DNA of 64,000 nucleotides from Rhynochetos jubatus. Its lineage: Eukaryota; Chordata; Aves; Eurypygiformes; Rhynochetidae. Position 1 is the first letter of the stretch. Each line of letters starts with the position of its first letter. Shown piece by piece: positions 22,497 through 34,400 of this stretch. The stretch covers positions 141,608,175 through 141,672,174 of the forward strand of contig CM050648.1 of NCBI GenBank assembly GCA_027574665.1, given 5' to 3'. Both the position numbers and the translations under genes were made by a program. Under the pieces are notes generated by a model. It was not told the DNA's origin. It saw only the letters and a program-made list of their open reading frames with translations, and searched no databases.

Positions 22497-25400
22497 GTAG
22501 GGGGGTGCGGGGGGCTCCGCGCCCGGCTCGAGGCGCCGGCGCGGCTTCTTTACTCCCGCTCCTTTTCCACCTTGCGCGTATCTTATATATTTATATATAT
22601 ATTTATATATATATAAAATATTTTATAGAACATGTGCTGCCGCGGCGGGGTTAAACCCGCAGCCGGTTAAAGTTGGAGGGGGGAGCGGGCGAGGACCTGC
22701 GGAGCGCCTCGCCGCAGCCCCGCGCTCCCTCCGGCCGCGGTAGTAACGTGGTTTGTCTCCCCCTTTGATTTTTATTTTTAGGTGTCCCGGTCCACGGGCT
22801 ATTTCGAGCTGCAGCTTAACTCGGTGCGGAATGTAAACGGCGAGTTGTTCAATGGGGAATGCTGCGATGGCATGAAAAGCCCCCAGAACCTGGACTGTAC
22901 CCGGGACGAGTGCGACACTTACGTGAAAGTCTGTCTCAAGGAATATCAGGCCAAGATCACTCCGGTCGGACCCTGCAACTACGGATTCGGATCTACCCCC
23001 GTTCTCGGTGGAAATATTTTCTATTTGAACAACAACAAATACTCCCATCAAGGCAGAACCCCCGAGACGGGCAGGATTGTTATTCCCTTTCAGTTCGCGT
23101 GGCCGGTAGGTTGATGAGCACGCAGCTCTTACCGCCCGGTTTTGATTTTGTTTCCGCACCCCCTCTCCCCCCGCCGGTTCAGCGGCGCCTGCCCGCTCCT
23201 CCCGTTAGAAAGCCGGGCGAGCTGCCGGTGCGCTGCCCGGGCGGGGCCGGCGGAGGAGGGTGCGGGGGGGGTGCGCGCTGCCCTCGCCTCGCGGAGGGGC
23301 TGCGGGGTTCAGCGCAGCCGCGCAAGGGGCTGCCGTCAGCGGGGTGCTGGCGGGGACGGCCCAGGGAGCGGGTGCGGGTTGACCGCGTGACGAGCTCCCG
23401 CACAGGCTGCGGGTGCGGCGAAAAAGAAAAAAAAAAAACACCCCAGTTACAGAAACCGTGACGCGCCTGGTGTAAAGTCGCCGCCGAAAGCCGGAGCCCG
23501 ACGGCAGCAGCGCGCCCCGGTGCGCGGAGCCCCCGCGCCCCCTCCGCGCAGCGCGGGGCTGTCCCCGGCAGGGGGCGCCGCCGGGCGGCGTGTGCGGCGC
23601 AGGTGGGGGCGCGGCGCGGGGCGCGTGCCGCGGCTCGCGAAGGGCGCGAGCTGCCGCCCCTCCTGGGGCGCGGGCGGGGCCGCTGGGCGGTGGCGGCGGC
23701 GCGCGCGGGGGTCGGAGGGGCGGGAGCCGTCGCCCCGGTGGGCGTGAGGGCTCGGGAGGGGGCCGCGGCGGGGGCCACCCGCACCCCGAGGGCAGCCAAC
23801 CCCCAGCACCTGCGCAGGGTGGTGAGAGGAGGCTGGAGCTGCCCGGCTCCGGGAGCACGGGTCGGGAGGGAGCGGCCGAAGCGGAGCCCTGCTCCGATCC
23901 TGTCGGAAACCGGATCCGTGCCTCGGCGCTGGGGGCGTGCGAGACCCTGGTGCTGCCCCCGTCCCTCTCTGCCCTTCCCTCAGGATCTGGGGACCTTCTG
24001 TGGCTGGCCCCCAGCGCGTTCCCTCAGCCCCCGGTTCCCCATGTGCCGGCTGCCCGAGGGGGCTGCAGGCCAACGCCGACCCCGTCTGCGGGGGGACAGG
24101 GGTGCTCGGTACCCCGTGGGTCCGGAGAGGGGCCCGCGCTGGGGTGGGCTGGGGAGTGGCGGCAGGAGGAAGGGCCGGGCTTCCTGCCCGGCTGCAGGCA
24201 GGTAGGATCCCGCAGGGAGTTACGCAGCTGTTGCTCCTGGCCTTTCCAAGTGGGCCACGGGGTGGAAGCTGGCAAGTTGGGAGGCGCTGAGGAATGGGGA
24301 TGGTGCAATGCCCTGGCTCAGGCGGGAGATGGGTATCGCAGACCCCGGTACCTGCGGATTGTGTTTGGCACCCGGTCACTAACAGATGAACAGCCCTCGC
24401 CGACGTCTCAGGATACTTAGTCCGCAGGATCTTTTGTTACTCGGAAAACTGCTGCTAGAAATGGGCAGGGACAGAACTGCTCGTTTGTGTTTTGTGCTAA
24501 AGGAAACCAGTCCCCGTAAATCACTTAACTTTCTGCGTGACCAGGGACCCTCCAACCTGATGCTCGTGCACCTCAGATTAAGAACTGGCTGCTCGTTGAA
24601 GGTAGGGGTTTTGCTCCAGTGAGGTGGCTTAAAAAACCCCCTGTACAACCAATGAGTTTTGCTGCACAGAGGCACTTCTGATTGCCAAGTTGGGGTGTTT
24701 TGATTTCTTAGTGCTGTGAGCTATTAAATTTAGATTCCTGTCAACGGGTACAGCCAGTAACCGTAAAAAGAGGGTATTTAGAACTCTGCTCTTAAGTTAT
24801 AAGATCAAAGGGAAAATTAAGATTCTTTCTCCTCTTTATTGACCGTTTAATACAGGCATGATGAAATTAAAAGCTCTTGAGTAGGACTGTGGTAACATTA
24901 GCACCTCAAATTTTATTATTTGCATGAGGAAGTAAAGGTAACTTAACTCACACTTTTATTTTGCCGGTTTCTAATATTGCTACTTGAGACAAGAGGAGGG
25001 TTTGATAATCCTTACAATGCAGGTCTCTAAGCCCAGCCTTTTTTGGTTTTTCTCTGTTGGAATAAGCACATTCCTACCTTTGCAGCTGCCGGATATTGTT
25101 CTGTGCTCGTCAAGTCCTAAAAAAGGCCTGTTTGACCTACCTCTTGCAGGTAAATTACCACAGTGTCTGTAGCATACAGTAACGTGTCGGCTGCTAGTTT
25201 GTTGGTGGTTTTTTTTAATCATTGCCTCCAGCATTTTAGAAGAAATATTTGATCTTTCCACTTTTTTTTTTTTGCAGCTGTTGCAGAGCAGCCTGTAATT
25301 TAGTTAAACAGTGCCACTGCAGTTTGGTGGGTGGCTGGCTGATTTTTGGAAGGTTTACTGAATACTCTCCCTGCCCACCCTCACTTCTAAAAATAAGTTG

Positions 25401-28400
25401 TGGAGTAGCTGTTCTTTTAAAAACAGCCCCTATATTGCAGTCCATGGATGCATTTATGGAAATAAGTCCCTCCTGTATATTATAGTTACATTTTAGACTC
25501 TGGATGCTCAGTCTGTTGATGGGGAACATGGTATCTTTGTCCCAACTGTGCACAGTCCATGTGGACTTTCTAAAGAGAGGCTTAATTGTAACGCTAGTTT
25601 AACGCAAGTGTTTTTTTGAATTCCTGGGTTAGTTTTCAACTCCTTGGGATAATGTCAAAATTACTGTCAAATAATATCCTCTCTTAAGTTTGCGAGTGAG
25701 AAACAACAATGTGGACATAGTCTTTACACGTGAGCTTTTTTTTGGCTATGAAACAGTAATGAAATAATGTTCCTTGATTGAATATGTTGGGAAGGGACAG
25801 GACTAAAGAGAATCAGAAATTCTTTCACTTACAAAACAAATTTGAGTTGGTGCTGGCAGTGAGCAAAGTACTTATTTCAGTAGTTCTAGATTGGATTTTG
25901 AGACTGAGAAAGTCAACTGTAATGAAAGCCAGCATCGGTATATCTGGAATTCTTAGTGAGCCTCATCTGAATCATAACTCCCTCACTTGAGGCGACTTAC
26001 TCGTGTATAAATGGCTCGAGGGAGGTTTTCTTGATGTCTGTTTGATATTGCAACGTTCTGAGCTAGCAGTAGCTGTAAGGCAAGTAGTATCTTGAAAGGT
26101 GGGGCGTTTTTTGCCTTGCTTTTGTTATACTGAGGGGTTTTTTTTAATTTTACATGGAAAAAATTTATATTTTGGGTGTCTCTCCTTTAAACCTGCAGTA
26201 CCAGTGTTCAGTGACTTCCACTGTTTGATACAGTGTCAGTTATTCAGTTTATTCTGATTTCCTATCCTTTTTTTTTAAATATCATTAGTCTGATCTCTTG
26301 ATTTGCAAAAGGATCTTGGGATATTGCCAAAAAGTTCTTAAAATTGCTACCTTGGGATACATCATCCACAGAAATCTGGCAGTGGGAGAGGCTGAGGAAC
26401 AGCTAGAACAATACAGCTGTCTTCTTCACCCACCTACCTCACATTTTTTTTCTTTGCCTCCTGCTGTAAAACTTGAAGCTTAATGCTCATTTGAGGTTGT
26501 TAACAAACAAATGATGCAATTAAAATTTATGTGCAACTTTACAACAAAGAAGACAGATGAATTGAAGTAGCTTTGAAGAATCAATTCTGATAACTTGCAT
26601 AGTTTAGGTTTATTCATCTTGAGCTTTTTTTATTCTAGCACAGAGCTGTTTGTTCAGACACCAAAGCTTCAGAAATACTTTGTACAGCAATATTTATTAA
26701 TAACAGGTTACTGGCAGGATGTTAGATTTGGGCTTAACTGAAGACTGCTCTGAAAATGATGTTTTAAAGTTATAGGTGTTCTGCTGGATGGATTATGTGG
26801 AACCATTTTTCATACTCCTTTGCAAGATGGCATGAAATGGAGTTGTGTGTGTGTGGTTTTTCTCTCCACCCTGTTCCTTCCCTTAGGGAATTCACAGCTT
26901 TTCCTGCACCATAAATATTGGTATGGCATCCCGTACTTCAGTTAATTAGTCATATAGAGGAATTGTTCAGACTAGTTGTGGATGTTGAAATCGTGCTACA
27001 GTCCGCATCATTATCTCCCTCCCCTCAGCCCCTGTGTTTTTGAGATTCTAGTGTGACTGGGAGTCAGTGCAGTATATGTAGGAGTACAGTGTACTCTCAA
27101 CTCCACAGGTGAACTTCAGAGTTTGGGGCCTTGGAGATAAGTAGCACAAACAAGCAATTTCATTTTTTTCCTTGGTGTTTAACGAGAACCGTGTGTATCT
27201 GTCTGAAGAAAGCCTAGCAGTTCAGGCAGACCTCACAACTTGCATGGGTAAAGGGTGCCTTCCCCACTAGAACATGGACTGTCTTCTGGTGTGTGACTTT
27301 TGTAAGCACCGATCTTTATTTTTTCCTATGTACAGTGTGATTGTATTGCCTCTCTCTGAACTTTTGAAGTACTGTTAAAAGTGTGAAAGTATATAAATTT
27401 AATACCCAGGCTATGTGTGAGTTTCATCCACATGTGAGTCTCATCCAAATGCCTCGAAGGGTTCAGTCGATCTAAAACGCACACACACAGGAGCACGAAC
27501 CATCAAATATGTAAAGCTGTTGAGAGGATAACTTGGCTGCAGCAGTAAATGTTGAATTTCTTAGAAAGCAACTCCTTCCCTGCCAAAACCTGAGTGTGAA
27601 TACTTGACCTTATAGCTTTTATTACTTAATGGGTACAGTGATCTGTTTGGCACTTTCAGATGTTGTCTACCTCAGTACAGGATTCTGCATTAATTTCTAT
27701 CAATCCTTCTAATTGAGAAAAACTAAGGTGGTTAAGGCCCTGGAAGGCATCTAGCCTTGAAGCGCGTTATCCGGGTGCCTGTAGGGAACTAGATAGCCTG
27801 ACTGTAGGCAATGTTCGTGTCTATTTTTGTTTGGCTGGTAGATCTACAGTTGGTCTACCTTCTGTCTTAACACAGCCATCGCTGCTCTCTGATCAGGATC
27901 TTGAGGCTTTGTAATGAAAACATCCTGGATTAGATTACTTCTTGCTCCCTGATAGAGTAATCATGCATCCTGTTGAATGACGATCCATCGTGACAATAAG
28001 CTTAAATTAGGTTGGTTAAAGTTAGGCCATTTAACACTGAAAAAGGTGCTTATACAAAGCTGTGACTGAGGAACAGTAAGGACACTTCTGTCACAAAGAC
28101 CAGAATTTCACAAATGAAGCATCCTCAAGTGATGCACAGCAAGCTTTGCCTCCAAATAGCTGTTCTTTGCTCCACAGAAGCTCCCTTTAAAAAATGTAAG
28201 TGCATGTAAACACACAATCCCAAGCAAGACCTGAGGTCAGGGAATATAAGAAGTGAGAGCAAGACCTATGCCAAAATGTAGAATTCACGTGTTAGTGATG
28301 GATTATAATGGACGCGCATCACCCCTTGTTAGCAGAGAAAGACAGCATGGAAAAAATAATGTAGCTGATAGCTGTATATTGATGAGCTACATAAATGTTT

Positions 28401-31400
28401 AATGTCTTATTTGTCAGCAGCCTCTTTTTCCCCAGGTGGAAGGCTCTGCTGATAGCACAAAGCTTCCTTTTTAATACCTGACCACTTTTCTCTGCTCGCC
28501 CTGAGCTTGCTACTTCCTTACTGACTCTGCCTGGTTGGCTTCTCTGTAGGCCATAGGTCTACTAGGGTAACTGGCCTGCCAAACTGTTTTGTATTTTGAC
28601 CAAACACCTGCAGTCCTTGCACTCATAAAGCCTTCCTCTGCCTGTGGCAATTCACGGACAGCCGTATTGTGGATCAGCAAACACTGATCTGTGTTTTCTC
28701 ACTCCTTGAGGGGGAATTGTACACTTTTACCTGCTCAGTACTGTATTTGCCTTCAAACCTTTTTGATCAAAAGTGAAAGGTTGATGTTGGGTGAATGATT
28801 TATTATATAAATTATATCCCTTTAGCTTTAAGTTACACAAATGCAAAGAGTAGCTTGCAAGTTTTGTTATACTCCTTCCTAAAAGAAGATAATCGGGTGA
28901 TGTTTTAGTGACTGACTTCAGTAACGCTGGGTAGTGACAACTCTGGTTGATTTCAATAGCAGCTGCAGGTGTCACCTCTAAAAAAGAATCAAGGCCTTAA
29001 TGGTGAGTACTTCAGAACCACTCTTTGAAAAAGGGATTTATTATTGGCATGCTGTGTGTGCCAGCAACTATTTGCAGCTTGCCCGGAATAGAAAGCCTAA
29101 AGACTTAAGTTTCATGTAACTATAGAAAATCTGTCTTTTGCTTTTAAGCAGAAATGTTCTTTGCACTCCTAGTGACATCAGTCTATGAAAGATTAAATCT
29201 AGAATTTCTTACGTTCTTGAAATAAATATGCCTCAGAGGACAGTATTCTGCAAACTATTTAAGCTTTTGTACCTTAAAGTTATGGAGGGTTTTTGAATGT
29301 CACAGAGATGGTCAGATAGTAAAGAACACTTCTATTTATACTCCTTGAAAGCTTCCTTAAATAAACACTTGCTTATTTATTGGAAACACTGAGGCTGAAC
29401 TCAAAACTTGCAGACAAATAACCCACCGAGAGTGGTTTGCCTAGACACCTCTTGTCAACTTTCTAATCTTTATTCCAGAAGGTACTCCAGCCACCCTATC
29501 AGTGAAATGCTACACTCTCAGCCATGCAGCTGGTGCAGGCATTAAACCTTTGACTGAAAATGGAATAGGTATTAAAGTAGTCAGGATTACTCTTACACCA
29601 GAGGATGTGAGCTGGAGAAGAGGGGGAGGCAGAAACCGAGCATGTTTGATTCACCGCGGTGTGACGGAGGCTTCGTAGCACTGTCTTTCGGCTGTTTGAA
29701 GGTGTTTCAAACGCTGTTTTCTCAAAAAAAGGTCTGCATGTGAAATGTCTGCTGAAGACATGACTACTTGTAGCTTTAATCTTACACAATCAGGTTTATT
29801 TTGCGCAGAGTTGGTTGTGGTAAAACCATAATTGGTTGTGTTTATATCACACTTGTGATGTGTGGTCTAACTGGGCCGTGTTTCCACTGTATTGTAGGCT
29901 TGGAGTGATCCCATGAGGTACAAGGAAATCTGTTGGTGTAGATGTTGAGAAGCTTTGTGTTGTAAAAAGCTACCTTCTGTGTTTGCTACTGCTGGTATTC
30001 CTTGTGCAACTCCACCTCGCTTGGAGTTATTGTTAGAGTTCATGGTTTGTCAGGACAAAAGCTGCAAAAAATAAGATGTTACAAAAAAAAAAAAGCCAAA
30101 AAGGGCTTGGTGCATTTTTAATCTGTTTGTCATTAATCAGTTGCCACACAGTTTTTCTTGTATGAGAAGGATTTGAGACAGATGTGTAAAGTAAGTGATG
30201 ATTTTCTTTAAAAACTTCTTAGAATTACTACTTTTTGTCTATTCCCGGGGGCCAGTGGCTGTCTGGTCTCTCTTTTGAGCAACGCCATTGAGTTACTTCG
30301 TGTAGGTGAGCTGTGTGGAATTCATCCTTTCTGTGTAGTTGGACTACTTCATTTGTTTTCCCCGTAGGTGTTGCTTTGTTGTGAGTGTTGGCTCTGAAAT
30401 ACATGCTGTGAACATACTTTAGAAACTACTTTATTAAGTTAAGCAGCTATGATCGCATCGTATACTTAGTCATCTGCAGAAGGTTTAAATTACTGTGTGC
30501 CTGAAAGCTTCCCTCCCTCCTCTTCTGAAAACAAGGGCAATGTTTTGTCAACCCTGTGTGGGTCCTATTTGCATTGCTTGCTCTAGTTTAGAGCTGCTCA
30601 ACCTGCTGAGGAGACTGCAAAGGGAGGGTCACTTTCCTACTAGCACATCAATTTACTTCCCCTTGGTCCTCTCCAGTTCTAGCTGCTAATAATCCTCTGG
30701 TCTGAAAGAAGCTTGGGAGAAACAATTTGGAAGAGGGAGGTTACTTCAGGGAGCGAGGAATATAAGGGTATACTGGCATTGCTTCTGGCTCATTAATGCT
30801 TAGCCAAATGCTTACCCAGAGGGTTGTTGCCACTGTTGCTTGGCAGTAACTCCACCATTCCTCTTCAGTGCACTGATATGCCTTTGGGCTTCTTGCTAGA
30901 AAGCTGCTCTGGCTTCTGGTTAGTGGCTGTCTAAAATTAATCGGTCTTTGGCTAGAGATGACCACTGGCAGTACTGTTTGCCATATCCGGTGGATGGTTT
31001 TTGAGCTGCATGTTCAGCTGTCATGTGAGCAGGAGGTGGATGTGTAGCCTGACCACTTCCCCCTTCCCCTGTCCCAGGTTTGGGGAATGAACCGGTGTGA
31101 ATGGCTAAGACCATCTGTGCTAGCTCACGTTGGGCACCTGCTGAACCCACCTTCCTCTGAGAGCTGCTGTCTTCCCTTTGTACACCCAGGAGACCTGGCG
31201 GGAGGGAGAAAGCTGGAGAGCTGTGTGATGGTTCTTGTGTAGAGCATCTCGAATAGGGGAGGAGTGGCCATCCCTGACTTAACCACAGATTTTGATGCCT
31301 TTGCTTACTGTATAAGGAAAACCCTCCCTATAAAACCGCACTTAAGACAGCAGTCTTAAAGACTGAGACCATTGTGTGTCGGTTGATACTATAGATGAGG

Positions 31401-34400
31401 AATGAAGCTATGCTAGGACTGAACAGATGAGTTGATTTTTTTTCAGTTACTTGGATTCCTTTGACTTTTTGTGGTCTGATGGCCAGAGTTTTGCTGAAAG
31501 ATACTTGGTTTTAGAAATCCAGTGTGTGCAATGTAGTAGATACATTTCAGCATCACTGAAGATTTAAATAATGTCTAGCCCTGTACAATAAGGGCTTGCT
31601 ATTTCCCTAGAATGTCTCTACTGCTGCTTTTGATATTACGCCTTTTTCTTGCAATTATATTTGGAGGATGTCTTACTGTTGTAAAAATGGTTTTAAGAGT
31701 CAGGCTATTGCTTATGCTCACTTATTAAACTTAATTCACAAGGTCATTTTTTTAGAGTTGTAGTTCGCCTTTATTTTGTATAAAAAATGAGGAAACTTCA
31801 AGGGTTATTTTATTAATTGCTGTTTCAGATGCTAAATAAAGTGTAAAAAGCATATTTGACATGAAGATTGTCTGATAGCAAGTGCTAAGAGGAACTCTCA
31901 GCTGAAACACACAGTAAGCGTGGATTTTTATCTGTGGCTGAAATGACTGTTTGCTCCTCAGTAGCAGTTAGAATGCTGTATTAGATGGAAGGGGCAAGGC
32001 ATTTCAAGGCTAAATGACAATCTTAGTCTTACTTGATTAGAGCTTGCAGAGGTTGCTAAGAAACAGCCTAACAGTCCTTGAGTAACCAATTATATGCCCC
32101 TTGGACAGATGCACAGGTGCTCATTCTCTGAAGGTTGGGTTTTTTTTAAATCTGAGATAAGATTGGAGTACTAGTACATAAACTGCAATCTGTTTACATC
32201 CTGCTTCGGGCTTGAAAATCCTGATTATATATATCTTGTTCCCAGCAGGATGTGTTCTGGTGTTTTTTTGTTAAGATTGATTATTATTGCACTTAAATTG
32301 TTCTTGCAGTGCTGCCTTCTACTTCCAGACGGTCCAATTGGTCTTTAGTCTCTCCTATGCTTTCTAGTACTCTGAACACACCTACTTAAGTAACTTTAAG
32401 CATCTACTGTTAGAATTGGATAAACTTCGTGTTTCTGGACTTGCAGTGAGTAGGCAGTATCAATACTGATGCAATGTCCTACAGTTGGTAGAAAACTGCT
32501 AGTTTGGGGTAGAGCTAGCCTTCCTTATTCCTTCTGAAGCAGTTCTGTAACTGTAAATAGTAGTGAAATATTGAGTTAAAACATCAAATAGGATTCTTTC
32601 AGTTGTGGTGGTGTTTTTTTTTTTCCTCCTCCCTGAATATGTATAATTTTGCTCATAGCATTGTAAAGTTGCAATGTCTATCTTAAAACACAATCTATGC
32701 TGTTAATGGTAAAGGTCTGGGATTCCAGCTGGAGAACTTAAGTTCTAATTAGGGAGCTTGTTCATACTTGGAAGGATAGACTGAAATGTGCTTTAAGCAG
32801 TAAGCTGAGAAATACTTGAGCTTAAGCTATTGATCTACTCCAAGACTGAAGTAGAAGTTTTCTAGGATGTGCAATTTTTGGTAGCACTTAATTGTTCTTC
32901 CTGTTGCCTGAGGACAAATTTAATAGCACTGGTCTGGTAATCTGTGCTGCTGCATAATAGATTTTAGTGGCAGTTCCTTTTCTTTGGACCATGTGCAAAA
33001 ATATTTTGGGGTGCTCTTGAGAGTTCTAATTTTCTCATGTTACAATAACATGATTTTCTTTATGTCACAATATGGAGTAACTGAAACTGGCTGCATGTAA
33101 TCAGCAAAGTCTAGAAGTCAGACCATGTTTACTTGGACTATTAAGAGAAAGTATAACCATCTGCTCACTAATGACTGCTTTTTGTACACAACAATGAGCT
33201 GATAGCACCTTCTGTGTTGGCTATAAACTATTGTTTGGACCTGTATATAAACATATGGCTTAAAATGGTTTAGTGTTGTATTTGGTTGTTGAGACTGTTG
33301 TACAACAGAGTGGTGTTTTCATGATTCATCCACTCAGACCAATGCTTTCTTCTAAATCAGAAAGTGAGGAAGGGAAGGAAGTAGAGAAACTGAAAGGTTT
33401 AGACCTGTGTACACACTGAAGACATCGGTTGTCAAATATTTAGTGCTCCTGCAGTGCCTTCTGATGTTTGCTGTGAAGCTGTGGTAACTTCAGCATTGTA
33501 TAGTTTATAGGTTGTAGTCACTTTGCCTCCTCTTGCTCTGTAAGAGATGAAGGTTGAAGTGGTTGCTCAAACCTAGCTAGTGGCAATTCTTTAGAGGTTG
33601 ATTTCCAGAAGTCAAATCCCTTTTTTCTAACACTGCGTGTCCCAGCTCACTGTGGACTGTCAGAACGTAATTGTCACAGGGCTTAGAAGAACAAACTTGT
33701 GTATCAACAGAACTTATTGAGCTGTTCATTAATTACTTGCAGATCACCTCAAATGTAAATAAAATAACCTTTAGCTGGTAATAGAAGATACTCTTGACTT
33801 GTGGCAGCTTGCTATCAGTGATAATTTGTTTGTCCCTAAGCCCTTAGGATGGATTTTCAAGATTTGATAGTCTGTGAAACTTCTGCTTGCCAAGGAATCT
33901 GTAGAGGACAACAGTATGGGAGAGTCAGTGGCAGATGAAGTACTAAAGAAACTGAAAAACTGAAAAATATTCACTAGTACATGTTCTTGAGTTATGTGTC
34001 TAGCTTTGGACTAGCAAAATTAGTCTCCAGATTTTTTAATGCCAGCTTATTTTACGAGGCTTCATTCTGTTCTGCGTTGATACTCATCCTTATGAGGAAA
34101 GCTGCACCATTGGTACTCACCAGAGAAGTGTCAAGGGTCAACAATGACATCAACTTGAAGACTTGCTGAGATAATCTGTTTCATAGCTTCTCAGGTCCAT
34201 GTCAATGGGAGGAGAAGGGGGGGGAGGGGAGGGGAAAGAGAATCACTCTTATTCACTCAGAGTAAATTTACAGGGCAAGTGCCTGCTTTCCAAGGTGTTT
34301 CCAGGTACTTTACTACACTTGTTACACAACTTTCCTTCCAGAGGCATGCCAATTTGTGAGTTTTGTCTGATTTGTAATAATATAAAGCTCTACCAGGTCC

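Larger units (their letters stand above)
22000..24200. promoter_or_regulatory. CpG island over the JAG2 promoter, exons 1-2 and early intron 2
   Basis: CpG dinucleotides are frequent from about 22000 to about 24200, peaking at 23220-23800 where C and G dominate almost every line. They become sparse on both sides, most clearly after about 24400. Edges are by eye. An unmethylated island over the first exons is typical of developmental regulator genes. A 50-bp AT-only patch (22579-22627) in intron 1 interrupts it. The GC richness produces long spurious open frames on both strands. Confidence 0.85.

Noticed and set aside
23447-24379. 310-codon - strand frame and overlapping + frames of 200-276 codons in the CpG island
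   Set aside because: Stop codons are rare in such GC-rich DNA. The peptides are Pro/Ala/Arg/Gly-rich without a recognisable domain, and frames are open on both strands at once.
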